From: an uncultured Ignisphaera sp.
GTDB lineage: Archaea > Thermoproteota > Thermoprotei_A > Sulfolobales > Ignisphaeraceae
NCBI GenBank assembly: GCA_938074605.1
Contig: CALJEI010000002.1
Coordinates: 341,001 to 405,000, forward strand
Length of the DNA: 64,000 nt
Reading direction: 5' to 3'
Both the position numbers and the translations under genes were made by a program. The notes under the pieces are model-generated. The model saw only the letters and a program-made list of their open reading frames with translations. It was not told where the DNA came from and ran no database searches. Below are positions 8,796 through 18,489 of the stretch, piece after piece (within the stretch, counting starts at the first letter, position 1; each line of letters opens with the position of its first letter).

Positions 8796-10763
8796 ATGAG
8801 CTGGCTCGATATAAAAGTTTGGCTGCAAGAAGTAACAAAGAAGTTGGTAGGTTCGTACATAGATGATGTCTATATACTTGATCAACTTTTAATATTTAAA
8901 CTTAAAAGTGTTAGCCATTCTGAAGAGTTTCTACTTATAATAGAACCAGGAAGGAGAATATCTATCTCACAATTAAAGTTGCGACTTAAGGAGGGGTATG
9001 TAAAGAGTAGCAGTGTATGGAGGGGAAGTTTAAAGAACTGCAATATTATTAGCATTGAACAGTTTAATTATGAGAGAATAATATTCATTAATTTAAAATG
9101 TCGTGGAGAGACCAAGAAAATAGTAATTGAGCTTCTGCCTCGTGGTGTTGTAGCTGTTCTAAGTAGTGATGACACAATACTGTTAGCGAGTTCATATAAG
9201 AGAATGAGGGATAGAGAGATAATGCCTAAGTCTAAATACAAATTACCGCCTAAGAATAGAGCTTTAAACTATTACACTATGGATGTTAATATTCTTAAAA
9301 ATATTCTATTGAATGAATATAATGTAGTGCCAAGTCTTATCAAAAGCTTAGATATCCCCCCAGAAATAGCGGATACAATAAACATTCTGTGTAATTTAAA
9401 CAATAAGAAAATTAGTGATTTAAGTGAAGTTGAATATGAGTGTATCATTGGCAAATTAAAAGAGTTATTATCAACATCAATAGAGAGGCCAACACCATGT
9501 ATTGTCTATAAAGATAACTCTATGGTAGGTTTCTATCCATTTATTCCTGCACGATTCTATGAAAGTGATTACCATATAGAGCACACCCCCTCATTTAATG
9601 ATGCTATAGAAAAATATTTTAGCGAATCATTTAAATCGCTATTGATTTCAAAGAAGTTACAGATAGCTACTAGCGAACTTGAAAAGTTAAAGAAAAGTCT
9701 AGAGGCAATAGATAGAAATTTAGTTGAGCTAAAAAATAAGAAAGAATACACTGAAAAATTATTGAAGATGTTAAGCGGGTTCTACATTAATTTAGAGAAT
9801 ATTCATGAATGTGTAAGAAATACAGTTAAAAACTTTAGCTGGAAAGATATTAGAAAGTGTAGTGATCTTATTACTAATCTAGAGCCCGATAAAGGACTAT
9901 ATAAAATTAACATTAATAGCCTTGAATTAGAATTGGATGTTAGAAAAACCTTTGCAGAAAATTATTTTGTATTACAAAAACTATTATCAGACATTGATAA
10001 ATCTATTAAAAGAGCGTTAAAAGAAAGAGATAATATCGAGATGAAAATAAGTGAATTAAATAATATTGTAAAAGATGAGGTAAAGAAAGTAGAGTTAAAA
10101 CTAAGTAAAAAAATTGAGTGGTATGAAAAATTTCATTGGATGATATCATCAGAAGGTTTTCTAATTATTGGTGGTAGAGATGCAAGCCAAAATATCAAAT
10201 TGATAAAGAAGTATTTGGAGCAAAATGATATAGTACTCCATGCTGATATTCATGGAGCTAGCGTCATTATTATAAAAACTGATGGTAATGAGGTAGGCGA
10301 AAAAACTTTAAAGGAAGCCGCTGTACTTGCAGCTAGTTACAGTAAAGCGTGGAAAATAGGCTTAGCATCTACTGATGTTTTCTGGATCTACGGTTCACAA
10401 GTTTCATTAAAACCGCCATCGGGGGAGTATCTACCTAAGGGTGCTTTTATGGTGTATGGTAAGAAAAATTATATAAATAACGTAGAGCTAAGACTTGCAA
10501 TAGGTGTTGAATCAATGAGTATTGATAATGGTAGTAAAGCAGTTATAAGAGTTATTGCAGGACCTGAAGAAATTGTCAAAGAAAAGGCACTTGCTCATAT
10601 GGTGCTAGTACCTGGTAATGAAACACCGGAAAGTATAGCAAAAATGTTTTTGGAGAATATTAAGAAAGCTTTGAAGGACATTATTATAGCTATTGATGTT
10701 AAAGATATTGAACTTAGAATCCCAGGTCGAAGTAAAGTAATTAAACTAGTTATACCTAAATAA
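8796..10763 (+). CDS. rqcH: RqcH/NEMF (Rqc2) family ribosome quality-control protein
   Basis: Binds 60S/50S subunits with stalled peptidyl-tRNA and promotes C-terminal tailing. The protein has the NFACT-N domain (about 1-200), a central coiled coil (about 300-450) and the NFACT-R/DUF814 domain (EKFHWMISSEGFLIIGGRDA, then LHADIHGA). ATG 8796 (MSWLDIKVW) matches the usual start of the family; an in-frame ATG at 8751 would add 15 atypical residues and overlap the divergent gene. A TATA-like GATATTTAAT lies at about 8738. Together with Pelota and aRF1 in this window it belongs to translation rescue. Confidence 0.9.
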   Translation: MSWLDIKVWLQEVTKKLVGSYIDDVYILDQLLIFKLKSVSHSEEFLLIIEPGRRISISQLKLRLKEGYVKSSSVWRGSLKNCNIISIEQFNYERIIFINLKCRGETKKIVIELLPRGVVAVLSSDDTILLASSYKRMRDREIMPKSKYKLPPKNRALNYYTMDVNILKNILLNEYNVVPSLIKSLDIPPEIADTINILCNLNNKKISDLSEVEYECIIGKLKELLSTSIERPTPCIVYKDNSMVGFYPFIPARFYESDYHIEHTPSFNDAIEKYFSESFKSLLISKKLQIATSELEKLKKSLEAIDRNLVELKNKKEYTEKLLKMLSGFYINLENIHECVRNTVKNFSWKDIRKCSDLITNLEPDKGLYKININSLELELDVRKTFAENYFVLQKLLSDIDKSIKRALKERDNIEMKISELNNIVKDEVKKVELKLSKKIEWYEKFHWMISSEGFLIIGGRDASQNIKLIKKYLEQNDIVLHADIHGASVIIIKTDGNEVGEKTLKEAAVLAASYSKAWKIGLASTDVFWIYGSQVSLKPPSGEYLPKGAFMVYGKKNYINNVELRLAIGVESMSIDNGSKAVIRVIAGPEEIVKEKALAHMVLVPGNETPESIAKMFLENIKKALKDIIIAIDVKDIELRIPGRSKVIKLVIPK

Positions 10764-10779
10764 TACATCGGTGTCAAAA

Positions 10780-11187
10780 ATGTTAAAAGCATTTGATGTA
10801 ATGGTACCTAATCCTATACGAGTAAAGGCTGATATCACTGTATTTGAAGCAATTAAGACTATGGAAAGACATAATATAGCGTCACTAATAGTGGTTAATG
10901 AGGATGATATAGTATTAGGTGTTGTCACGGCAAAGGATTTAATTTTAAGAGTATTTGCAAAAGGGCTTGACCCTAAGAATACTAGAATTATAGACATAGT
11001 CTCAAGACCTGTTACCATTGTCGAGCCAGATACATTACTAAAAGATGTTATTAACTTAATGATAGGCACTGGACATGGTCATATTCCTGTTGTTAATAAA
11101 TCAGGAAAAGCAATAGGCATCGTAACAATAGATGATATACTAAAATTCGTACCTGAACTTCTAGAAATAATTGAAATGAGAAAGTAA
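10780..11187 (+). CDS. CBS-domain pair protein
   Basis: About 135 residues made of two CBS domains: MVPNPIRVKADITVFEAIKT followed by GVVTAKDLI, and IVEPDTLLKDVINLM followed by GIVTIDDIL. Such pairs bind adenine nucleotides or SAM and act as regulatory modules. ATG 10780 is preferred over GTG 10771. It lies 17 bases after RqcH, probably in the same transcript; no target enzyme is fused. Confidence 0.9.
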   Translation: MLKAFDVMVPNPIRVKADITVFEAIKTMERHNIASLIVVNEDDIVLGVVTAKDLILRVFAKGLDPKNTRIIDIVSRPVTIVEPDTLLKDVINLMIGTGHGHIPVVNKSGKAIGIVTIDDILKFVPELLEIIEMRK

Positions 11188-11213
11188 AGTTTGGTAACTT
11201 CTTCTAAAATAAT

Positions 11214-12380
11214 TCAAAAAGAACCAAAATTCTTGGCCCACTCTTCGTAGAGCTTAATTATGGAGCTTGATATAGTAGGCTTCCTCTTATTCAACACCTC
11301 CATAAAATCATTCATAGCAACAGGTCTTGGATTATCTAATAAAGCATTGGATTTAAACAGTTCTCTAATAGTTTTCAGATATGCTTCTAAAACAATATCT
11401 CTTATATCACTAGCTGAATACCCCTCAGTTTTTTCAGCAAGAACATCTATATTGACATCTCCGGCTATTTTTATAAACCTTAGGTAGTATTCAAATAGTG
11501 CCTTGCGTGCTTCTTTGCCTGGAGGTGGAATGTATACTCTCTTTTGGAATCTACGTAAAAACCCTAGATCCAACTTCCATGGCTTATTGGTAGCCGCTAT
11601 AACGTATATGAAGTGTTTCTTTCCTTTTTCATTTAATCCATCCAATTCTTTCAAGAGCTGATTACGTACTCTAGCCTCGCCACCAATCTCATTTTCATAA
11701 ACCCCCAATAAAGCATCTGCTTCATCAATAAATATAATAACGGGCTTTGAAGTACCAACATTTCTGGCATAGTTAAATATTGTTGCAACCTTCTTTTCTG
11801 CTTCACCGAGCCATTTCGACATGATGTTTGCTGCATCTATTTGCATGAAAACACCGTCTATTTCATTAGCTGTTGCAGCTGCTATCATAGTTTTGCCACA
11901 GCCAGGGGGACCATATAGTAGTATTCCTCTAGGCCATCCAAGTGGAAATAGATCTGGTCTTTTAGTTGGATATATAATTGAATCAAGTATAGATTGTTTA
12001 GCATCATCAAGCCCTATTATGTCTTCAAAACGAATTGAGGGTTTTTCGATAACTATAAACTCCTGTAATGCCTTCTCTATATTTTCATTATCACCTTGCA
12101 TACTTCCATTATTGTCTCCCGAGACGGATATACTTATCTTAGATTCTTCCTCAAGTTCTTTTGCTTTCTTTATATATCCCTCTGCAACAGATTTATAGAT
12201 ACTTATCATAGGATCGCTTCTATAATTATTTAGTATTGTAATTAATATTTCAGCAGCCTTTCTATAGTTTTTAGCAGCATCAATTTTATTTCCAACTCTT
12301 TCATTAATCATAGCTTCATTAACATATTTTCTTGCCAGTGCTTCTAAATATTCACGTCCCCCGCTCAAGAGAGATCCCAA
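11214..12380 (-). CDS. cdvC: CdvC, Vps4-like AAA ATPase
   Basis: Disassembles ESCRT-III (CdvB) polymers during cell division. The 388-aa protein has an N-terminal MIT three-helix domain (about 8-78), a linker, and an AAA domain with Walker A GPPGCGKT (157-164), Walker B IIFIDEAD (215-222), and a sensor region AATNKPWKLD followed by RRFQKRVYIPPP. It is the third gene of the cdvA-cdvB-cdvC cluster, 30 bases after cdvB, all on the minus strand. Confidence 0.95.
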   Translation of the reverse strand: MGSLLSGGREYLEALARKYVNEAMINERVGNKIDAAKNYRKAAEILITILNNYRSDPMISIYKSVAEGYIKKAKELEEESKISISVSGDNNGSMQGDNENIEKALQEFIVIEKPSIRFEDIIGLDDAKQSILDSIIYPTKRPDLFPLGWPRGILLYGPPGCGKTMIAAATANEIDGVFMQIDAANIMSKWLGEAEKKVATIFNYARNVGTSKPVIIFIDEADALLGVYENEIGGEARVRNQLLKELDGLNEKGKKHFIYVIAATNKPWKLDLGFLRRFQKRVYIPPPGKEARKALFEYYLRFIKIAGDVNIDVLAEKTEGYSASDIRDIVLEAYLKTIRELFKSNALLDNPRPVAMNDFMEVLNKRKPTISSSIIKLYEEWAKNFGSF

Positions 12381-12410
12381 GAAATTAATGTAATTGTATG
12401 TAAAAATCTT

Positions 12411-13304
12411 CTAAGTTAGTTTTATAAATCCTTTTTGTTCAAGCCGCTTCAGTATTGCAATGATTATTTCACTTGATACCCCAAATTTCTCTGCACATTC
12501 CTCTACCCTTATGATGCCTTTATTGCTAACAATATAGTTATATACTTGAAGTTCTAAGCCACTATCAACATATCTTGACTGTGGTTGTAGTACAATAAAT
12601 TTCTGTGGTGTAAAGGATGTAGGGATGGCAGCATCTATGGAGCTTCTGCTATCGACATAAGAGGTAGGGGTAGATATGGCAGGTGATGAAGTAAGTCTGT
12701 TATTTACTACATCTTCGAGCTGAACAGGTATAGGGGGCAACGATGCCTTTAGCCTCTCCTCTGCTTGTGCCTCAACTTCTTTCAATATATCCTCTACTTC
12801 CTTTGTCTTACTGGCTACATTTAAAACTACATCTGGAGCTTGTGTTGATGTAATTAAGGAATTCACATTGTTAACAATGTTATCAAGAGTTATTGCTAAT
12901 TCCGGCATTGTGTTTGTAAACATGGATTTTAATTCACTTAATATTCCCATGGTTGTTGATAGAACCCTAATATCGTTAACTATATTCATGGTTTTCATTC
13001 TCTCTAAGAGTCTTTCAATTGCCAGCAAAGCTATATGTATATACTTCATAAGTCTTCTAACTTCAGCAATTTCTGCAGCATATATTGTTGCTCTTTCCCT
13101 ATCACTAGAACTTAGTGACTTAACTGCATTAGTAAGAAGCTCATCATCTCTATCCTTTAATCTCTTTCTAATTTCTTCTAATTTTACCTTTAAATCATTC
13201 AATGAGGTAACTATATAGATTAAGGCACTTTTTTGTGGATCGCGTCTAGAGGTTATATTTAGAATTTTTATAAATGAATCAAAAATTCCTGCTGAAGTAG
13301 ACAT
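12411..13304 (-). CDS. cdvB: CdvB, ESCRT-III homologue
   Basis: Forms the contractile division polymer. In 297 residues: an ESCRT-III helical core (about 25-185), a MIM2-like Vps4-binding motif SLPPIPVQL (188-196), a low-complexity linker, and a C-terminal winged helix (250-297) which in other crenarchaea binds CdvA. Located between cdvA and cdvC; 31 bases separate it from cdvA. Confidence 0.92.
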   Translation of the reverse strand: MSTSAGIFDSFIKILNITSRRDPQKSALIYIVTSLNDLKVKLEEIRKRLKDRDDELLTNAVKSLSSSDRERATIYAAEIAEVRRLMKYIHIALLAIERLLERMKTMNIVNDIRVLSTTMGILSELKSMFTNTMPELAITLDNIVNNVNSLITSTQAPDVVLNVASKTKEVEDILKEVEAQAEERLKASLPPIPVQLEDVVNNRLTSSPAISTPTSYVDSRSSIDAAIPTSFTPQKFIVLQPQSRYVDSGLELQVYNYIVSNKGIIRVEECAEKFGVSSEIIIAILKRLEQKGFIKLT

Positions 13305-13335
13305 GTAGTACCCCCGTTTATAGAAATGCTCAAAG

Positions 13336-14028
13336 CTACCCTGTAACTACCTTGACAGCTATTGGTTGTTGTACAGTTGTTGGTGGAGCAACTTGAATCT
13401 CCTCTTGCTGTGTTACTACTGCAGTTAACTCTTGTTCAAGTTTATCTATGAGGATTGTATGTTTTTCTACATCCTTTTTCTCCTCCAATGCTGCTTGTCT
13501 CGCAAACCTCATAAAATCAGCTGATATCTTAAAACCATTCTCAGGTAATTCACCAGATGTATAGCTTATCATTAAGTGTGTCAAGGCCTTCTCAATATGT
13601 ATTACAAAGTTCTCTAGTTCATACGTTCTTTTCCTTAGAATATCTTTTAGATTCTTTATCTCAATCCTTAGTTTATCTAACTCCTTTGAATATCTCTCCT
13701 TTAATTCTCTATATGCGTGTTGTGGTATCTGATTCTTTTTAAACAACTCCTCCATAGATTTAAATCGCTTTTTCAATACATCAAGCTTTCGTTCAAGTTT
13801 TTTAGCTTCAACAAGCCACTCAGGTAAAAGCTTAAGACCATCAACATTATGTTCAAACCTCTCTACTGTAATGGTTTCATAAGAAGCATCGTTTGTCATG
13901 ACTTCAAATGATGTGGCCTTTCCATCTACATCACTATAGACTCCAACTAGTACACCTACTTTCCTCCCATATATGTCAGTTATTGTTTGACCTAAATATG
14001 GAGCTATACTCTCTATCACTATATCCAT
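13336..14028 (-). CDS. cdvA: CdvA, cell division scaffold protein
   Basis: Recruits CdvB to the membrane at midcell; found only in crenarchaea and relatives. N-terminal PRC-barrel-like beta domain (about 1-70, ITDIYGRKVGVLVGVYSD), central coiled coil (75-160), and a C-terminal tail ending IAVKVV that fits the ESCRT-III-binding strand. ATG 14028 is preferred to the in-frame TTG at 14037; a TATA box (minus strand CTTTTATAG, about 14067-14075) lies just upstream and should drive the operon. Confidence 0.92.
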   Translation of the reverse strand: MDIVIESIAPYLGQTITDIYGRKVGVLVGVYSDVDGKATSFEVMTNDASYETITVERFEHNVDGLKLLPEWLVEAKKLERKLDVLKKRFKSMEELFKKNQIPQHAYRELKERYSKELDKLRIEIKNLKDILRKRTYELENFVIHIEKALTHLMISYTSGELPENGFKISADFMRFARQAALEEKKDVEKHTILIDKLEQELTAVVTQQEEIQVAPPTTVQQPIAVKVVTG

Positions 14029-14130
14029 TTTTATCAACCCTATTTCTTAGATTGTGTATCAGATATCTATAAAAGGTGTGACATTTTTTCCCAATCAATT
14101 AGAATCAATCAATATAGTATGTTTTAGAAT

Positions 14131-15846
14131 TCAAAGTAAATTTAATAACAGTATCGCAATAGGAAATATTATATGGATTGAAATTAGAATTAATTTAAGA
14201 TACCTAACTACAAAGCCTCCTATCTGTTTTGCTAGCTCTAATAGTTCAAATATTTTTAGGCCAACTACATTTACCTTAGTATTATATACTATCAGAGATA
14301 CCTTTGTATCCAAAAGATTGCTGATCGATGCCTTAATAGCTCTTTCAACTGCCCTTACGATATTTTCATTAATTTCAACTGCATAGTATGGTGAGTCAAA
14401 GGCTGTTCCAGCACAGCTATGGTCATCTAAAGTTATTATCTCTGCATCTCTAATTCCATTATTTATTGCAATTCTTCTTAGCGAATCCCTTACACCTATC
14501 TTCGCATTATTTCCATATAGATATATCAACGAGTATCTTACATCATCACACTCCATAGTTAGAACTTTTACCTTATTTATACAAAGCCCTCTAACATTAC
14601 CATATACTAAAGACTCACCATAACCAGTTTTAAAGCTGTTACATACTTTTCTACGAATTGAAATTGATGCTGTTATTATTGAATTGAACTTGTTTGGATC
14701 AGTTTCACGTAATCCTTCAATGTTATGACAATCGATAATAACAGCATGTTTGAAACCATATATAGGTGCAATCTCTTCAGCATACTTCTGAACTTCATAT
14801 GGTATATCATCACCACCTACTATAGGTGATGATAAAGCTATGAGCGCTAGGTAATTAGTTTGAAAAACAAATGCTTCGTAGAGTTCATCATAAACCTTAA
14901 AAGGTTCATATACAATTTCATATCTATCATTTAAGCTGGAATTACTAAGTATTTTGTTTGCCATCTCGCTAGAAAGTCTTTCTGCTTCGTTTCTATTTAT
15001 AAGATCTAATTCGTGTGAACCTGCACCATGTAAAATAAATGTTTTAATTCCTTTGGAATTTAACATTTCATCTAGGTAGTGGGGAAGAAGGGTGCTTCCT
15101 AAGGTTTTAAATGGCCCAAAGTGTACACCTGGCATTATCATTGCTATAACACCATCTTGTCTATGAAATAGTATTGAATATATTTTGATTTCTCTTCCCT
15201 CCCTAAGTTTACTTATCTGGAATTCAATATCATCGTCTACGCCAGTTAATACATATTTAGCCCATGCACTAGATAACTCAAATAGATTAACACCCCTTTT
15301 ATGTGAACTAAGAATATTATTAAGATGTATCAATGGTATTGTTATAAATATCAACATAGACATTCGGATAGAAATATTCACAGTATTAAACCTATCAACA
15401 AATATTATGAATAGAATTTCTAACAATATAAAGACTAAAAATACCATTATGCTCTTCTTTCTTGAGTTTACTAAGCCTTGTAGAATTAATAGAGCAAACA
15501 AGGGGGGCACTATATATAGCATCCCATATATACTGGCAAGCGAACCTAAAAACTCCAATAAAATTCCTGGTGCTGTTAAAAATATTATCATGTTCAATAT
15601 TTGTCTGCTCTTCATATATGGTACTAGAGTCTTTATCACTAGTGGCATAAGAGAAAAATAAAGCATATGAATCATTACTGCAGTAAATGCTACTATACTA
15701 CAGTGATAATTTTTAACAATACACGGCAACAAATCTATAAAGAGAATAATTAGTATATATAGTGGATATAAAAGAGATATATATTTAGCTATTTTTGAAG
15801 GTATACGCAAGAACCTATAATATTTTAATGCTATGGTATCTAACAT
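14131..15846 (-). CDS. DUF2070 (COG3356) multi-spanning membrane protein
   Basis: 571 residues: six or seven hydrophobic helices in the first 180 residues, a large soluble domain (about 195-545) with FHRQDGVIAMIMPGVHFGP, HGAGSHELD, VIDCHNIEG and DHSCAGTAFDSPYYAVE, then one C-terminal helix. This is the conserved archaeal DUF2070 architecture. The His/Asp motifs resemble a metal-dependent hydrolase site, but no activity is established that I know of. It lies upstream of cdvA in the same direction with a separate promoter. Confidence 0.82.
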   Translation of the reverse strand: MLDTIALKYYRFLRIPSKIAKYISLLYPLYILIILFIDLLPCIVKNYHCSIVAFTAVMIHMLYFSLMPLVIKTLVPYMKSRQILNMIIFLTAPGILLEFLGSLASIYGMLYIVPPLFALLILQGLVNSRKKSIMVFLVFILLEILFIIFVDRFNTVNISIRMSMLIFITIPLIHLNNILSSHKRGVNLFELSSAWAKYVLTGVDDDIEFQISKLREGREIKIYSILFHRQDGVIAMIMPGVHFGPFKTLGSTLLPHYLDEMLNSKGIKTFILHGAGSHELDLINRNEAERLSSEMANKILSNSSLNDRYEIVYEPFKVYDELYEAFVFQTNYLALIALSSPIVGGDDIPYEVQKYAEEIAPIYGFKHAVIIDCHNIEGLRETDPNKFNSIITASISIRRKVCNSFKTGYGESLVYGNVRGLCINKVKVLTMECDDVRYSLIYLYGNNAKIGVRDSLRRIAINNGIRDAEIITLDDHSCAGTAFDSPYYAVEINENIVRAVERAIKASISNLLDTKVSLIVYNTKVNVVGLKIFELLELAKQIGGFVVRYLKLILISIHIIFPIAILLLNLL

Positions 15847-16415
15847 AGCATTATCACTCTAAGTTACCACTATACCATGCATACCAACTTTTATTCAAAT
15901 TGAATACAGTAGTCAGATACTTTTATTCATGAATTACTGAATAAAAATTTTTATAAGATATGGTATGGGTAGATTAAATTGTAATTGTATCTGAAGAATG
16001 GCTAGTAATAGTGAAATGAACTAAAAACCCTATGCTCCTTTAACATAGTATTATTAGAAATAAGATATTTACTATTTACATCTATTCCCCACTCCATTCA
16101 TATTTCAAAATCTTTACTATTGGTAAATCACTAGAAAATTGTCTTCTTCATATTTTCCCAATGTTTACGGACTTTGTAAATAATTCAATGTATTGCTTAA
16201 AGCTTTGAATGACAATGGAAGTAATGCGTCAAACTACTAGAGCTTAACACAGATGGAGGCCCGGTTTGCTAGTCTCAATAGCTGTCCATGAACTTAACAA
16301 ATAGGTCCCTAGAATACGAATACAAAAGAACATAAATAAAAATGCAGAGTGCAAGTAATAAGTAAAATAATTAAATTGTTTTTAATTTATGAGTAGGCTT
16401 AGAGGTTAGAAAAAT
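15847..16415. other. Gene-free region
   Basis: 569 bases. It should hold the promoters of the flanking genes; a TATA-like TTTTTATAAG lies at about 15946. A small GC-richer island (16250-16272, GGAGGCCCGG) stands out in AT-rich sequence but has no convincing guide-RNA boxes or hairpin. No ORF or repeat seen. Confidence 0.4.
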
Positions 16416-16736
16416 ATGATAGAGGTTGAAAAATTTCGGAAAATGTTAATCAGTGCTGGATTTGAAAAGACATACTTAATTGAAGAACAACCCAACTGTA
16501 TAGTTTATATGGGGATTTATAGAAATAAAGAGGTTATAATAGCTCTTTTCAAGGGAATATCATCATTTTATGCAAAAATAGTTCCAGTAACTCTAATTCT
16601 ACCATCTCACTGGCATTGCCATTATATAAAATATTTACCAGTAGGATGGTATGTGTTTTCCAATAGTATCGATGACCTTGTTAAGCGTTTAAGTGAGAAA
16701 GTGTCAAAGATTATTGAATTAAAAGTGTTCTACTAA
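16416..16736 (+). CDS. Hypothetical protein, 106 aa
   Basis: Soluble alpha/beta protein (EKFRKMLISAGFEKTYLIEE, then strands IVYMGIYRNKEVIIALF and VPVTLILPSHWHCHYIKYLP, then an amphipathic C-terminal helix). His-rich SHWHCHY is notable. It is convergent with the intein-bearing ATPase, 16 bases apart. Not recognised. Confidence 0.5.
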   Translation: MIEVEKFRKMLISAGFEKTYLIEEQPNCIVYMGIYRNKEVIIALFKGISSFYAKIVPVTLILPSHWHCHYIKYLPVGWYVFSNSIDDLVKRLSEKVSKIIELKVFY

Positions 16737-16752
16737 TTCATTAATTCATTAA

Positions 16753-18228
16753 CTAACTAGTTAATGGATGTAGTACAAAACCTTTATTAGGCTCTATTTC
16801 TACTTTAAAAGCTGTTCTAGTGTGGTTTGTCATTCTCATCTTCTTTATTATCATATATCTTTTGATCTCCTTATTTTTCTCTACATCCTCCATCCAGAGA
16901 TGGAATACGCCATCTGCAATATGCTCTAATCCAAATCCAAATGTGCTATTATGTACTAAAATCCAGCCTATACCAGCAATGAAATTCTCATTTAAATCTA
17001 CAGAAAGGTCGTATACATAGGGTGTGCTTGGTCTTTCTATCTCAATTCTTTTCACTTTTGCAAAATCGACTTCAAAATCAGCATTAGGTTTTTCAATATT
17101 CTCACGTACTAGTACAGGAATACTATGATTATTTTCTACTCTACTTCCTTTAATAGGTTTGATACTATCTCCATCTAAAATATAGATGCTATGATCTTGA
17201 CTTATTGTTATACTACGGCCTTCCTCCAATTCTATTCTTAGTAAATTCCTAGTTTCTCTATGCCTAGCTATAGCCCTTATAGGTTTCCATTCAACTTTAA
17301 GAGTTGTTGGACTTATAGAAAGAGTGTATATTGGAGTTTTAATAGGTTTGAGTCCTTCCTCATTGTCTCTAAAGAATTGATCTACAAACTTACCTATCTC
17401 ACAAATTTCTATTGTATCGTTGTATTTAATTATAATTGGCGTAGTGTAATCCACACTCTTAGTAGTCATAGCATATTGACTTACAAGATACGCTGTTACG
17501 TTCTCCCTATGTGTCGATATTTTTAAATCGTAGCTATATTTTCTAGCCATAGCAGGTTTATCTGCCCAAAAGGCACTTAGCGAATCTATAATTAATCTAA
17601 CATGTTTATATGGGGCTCTTACACCCTCCCTCAAAACCCCTAATATTTTATAGGCTTCATGAACTGCTGAAACAAGTGTTTGAATATCTAATGCCGCAAA
17701 TCTTTTTCTAACACCCTCAGATTCTGTAGATATAGACTCACTTATCTGTCTAGCAATTTTTAAAAGACCAAAAATATCTACTACAACGATTTGAGGTGTT
17801 CCACTAACTTCCTTAGAGCTTGAAATATCATATATCCTATAATTTTCAAAGTCCATATTAAATTGTTTTGCCTGTCTAATTACATCTCTAAATTCAGCTT
17901 CTGTAGTTACATACACAACTGGGTCGCCTATAGACAATCCTGCCCAGGCGAAGTGCATACAAAGAATAGACTTGCCTGTACCAGGCTCACCAGTTATGGC
18001 AACCCATGAACCTTTCGGAATGCCGCCATCTAATGCTCTATCGAGCTCAGGAATACCTGTGGAGACTCTAATAACACTAAAATCCTTTTTACTAATCTTG
18101 TCTTCACCCTTAACTTCTTTAAGGAATGTTTTATCTCTACCTTTATCAATATTTAGTAATTCTAGCTCTTTCTCTAACTCATTAAGATATCTATCGTTAG
18201 CCGCTAAATTACTACTCTCTTCAGTCAT
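16753..18228 (-). CDS. RadA/KaiC-superfamily ATPase interrupted by a mini-intein
   Basis: A RecA-fold signalling or DNA-associated ATPase of the archaeal KaiC-like/Rad55 group (COG0467). Walker A GEPGTGKS (80-87), Walker B RLIIDSLSAFW (211-221). The host reads SQYAMTTK up to residue 257, then a 170-residue intein (258-427), then STFGFGLEHIADGVFHLW. Joining them restores the continuous motif TTK-STFGFG typical of this family, giving a 321-aa mature protein. A stretch of N-terminal acidic coiled residues (1-45) precedes the ATPase. The exact cellular role of this paralogue is unknown. Confidence 0.85.
   Translation of the reverse strand: MTEESSNLAANDRYLNELEKELELLNIDKGRDKTFLKEVKGEDKISKKDFSVIRVSTGIPELDRALDGGIPKGSWVAITGEPGTGKSILCMHFAWAGLSIGDPVVYVTTEAEFRDVIRQAKQFNMDFENYRIYDISSSKEVSGTPQIVVVDIFGLLKIARQISESISTESEGVRKRFAALDIQTLVSAVHEAYKILGVLREGVRAPYKHVRLIIDSLSAFWADKPAMARKYSYDLKISTHRENVTAYLVSQYAMTTKSVDYTTPIIIKYNDTIEICEIGKFVDQFFRDNEEGLKPIKTPIYTLSISPTTLKVEWKPIRAIARHRETRNLLRIELEEGRSITISQDHSIYILDGDSIKPIKGSRVENNHSIPVLVRENIEKPNADFEVDFAKVKRIEIERPSTPYVYDLSVDLNENFIAGIGWILVHNSTFGFGLEHIADGVFHLWMEDVEKNKEIKRYMIIKKMRMTNHTRTAFKVEIEPNKGFVLHPLTS
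16948..17457 (-). other. Mini-intein (no homing endonuclease)
   Basis: 170 residues inside the KaiC-like ATPase. Block A: Ser1 followed by VDYTTPIIIKYNDTIEICEIG. Block B: SITISQDHSIYI, with His at the expected place. Block F: VYDLSVDLNENFIAGIGW. Block G: ILVHN followed by Ser+1. The N-terminal nucleophile is serine rather than cysteine. No LAGLIDADG region lies between blocks B and F, so the element cannot home by itself. Confidence 0.85.
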
Positions 18229-18489
18229 AGAAGTTGCCCTGCAAATTTAGGTATAGTACATACTTTAGTGTTATCTACTTAAAAAATAATAAGGAAAAAG
18301 AAGTTGCTAATTATAAAGCATAGTTATTGTAAATAGTGATGCCCACTATTTTATGTTGACAATGATCTATTTTGCTAATAAGTTTTATTTTTCAAGACGT
18401 TTTATAATTATTAAAATTAAATCTAAATAATTTAAAAGATGTCTACCTATTAACCCACAGAACTTTATGAAAATAAGGTATGATCAAGG

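Noticed and set aside
16232..16290. GC-richer island in the gap before the 106-aa gene
   Set aside because: No guide boxes in correct order and no stable stem on either strand.
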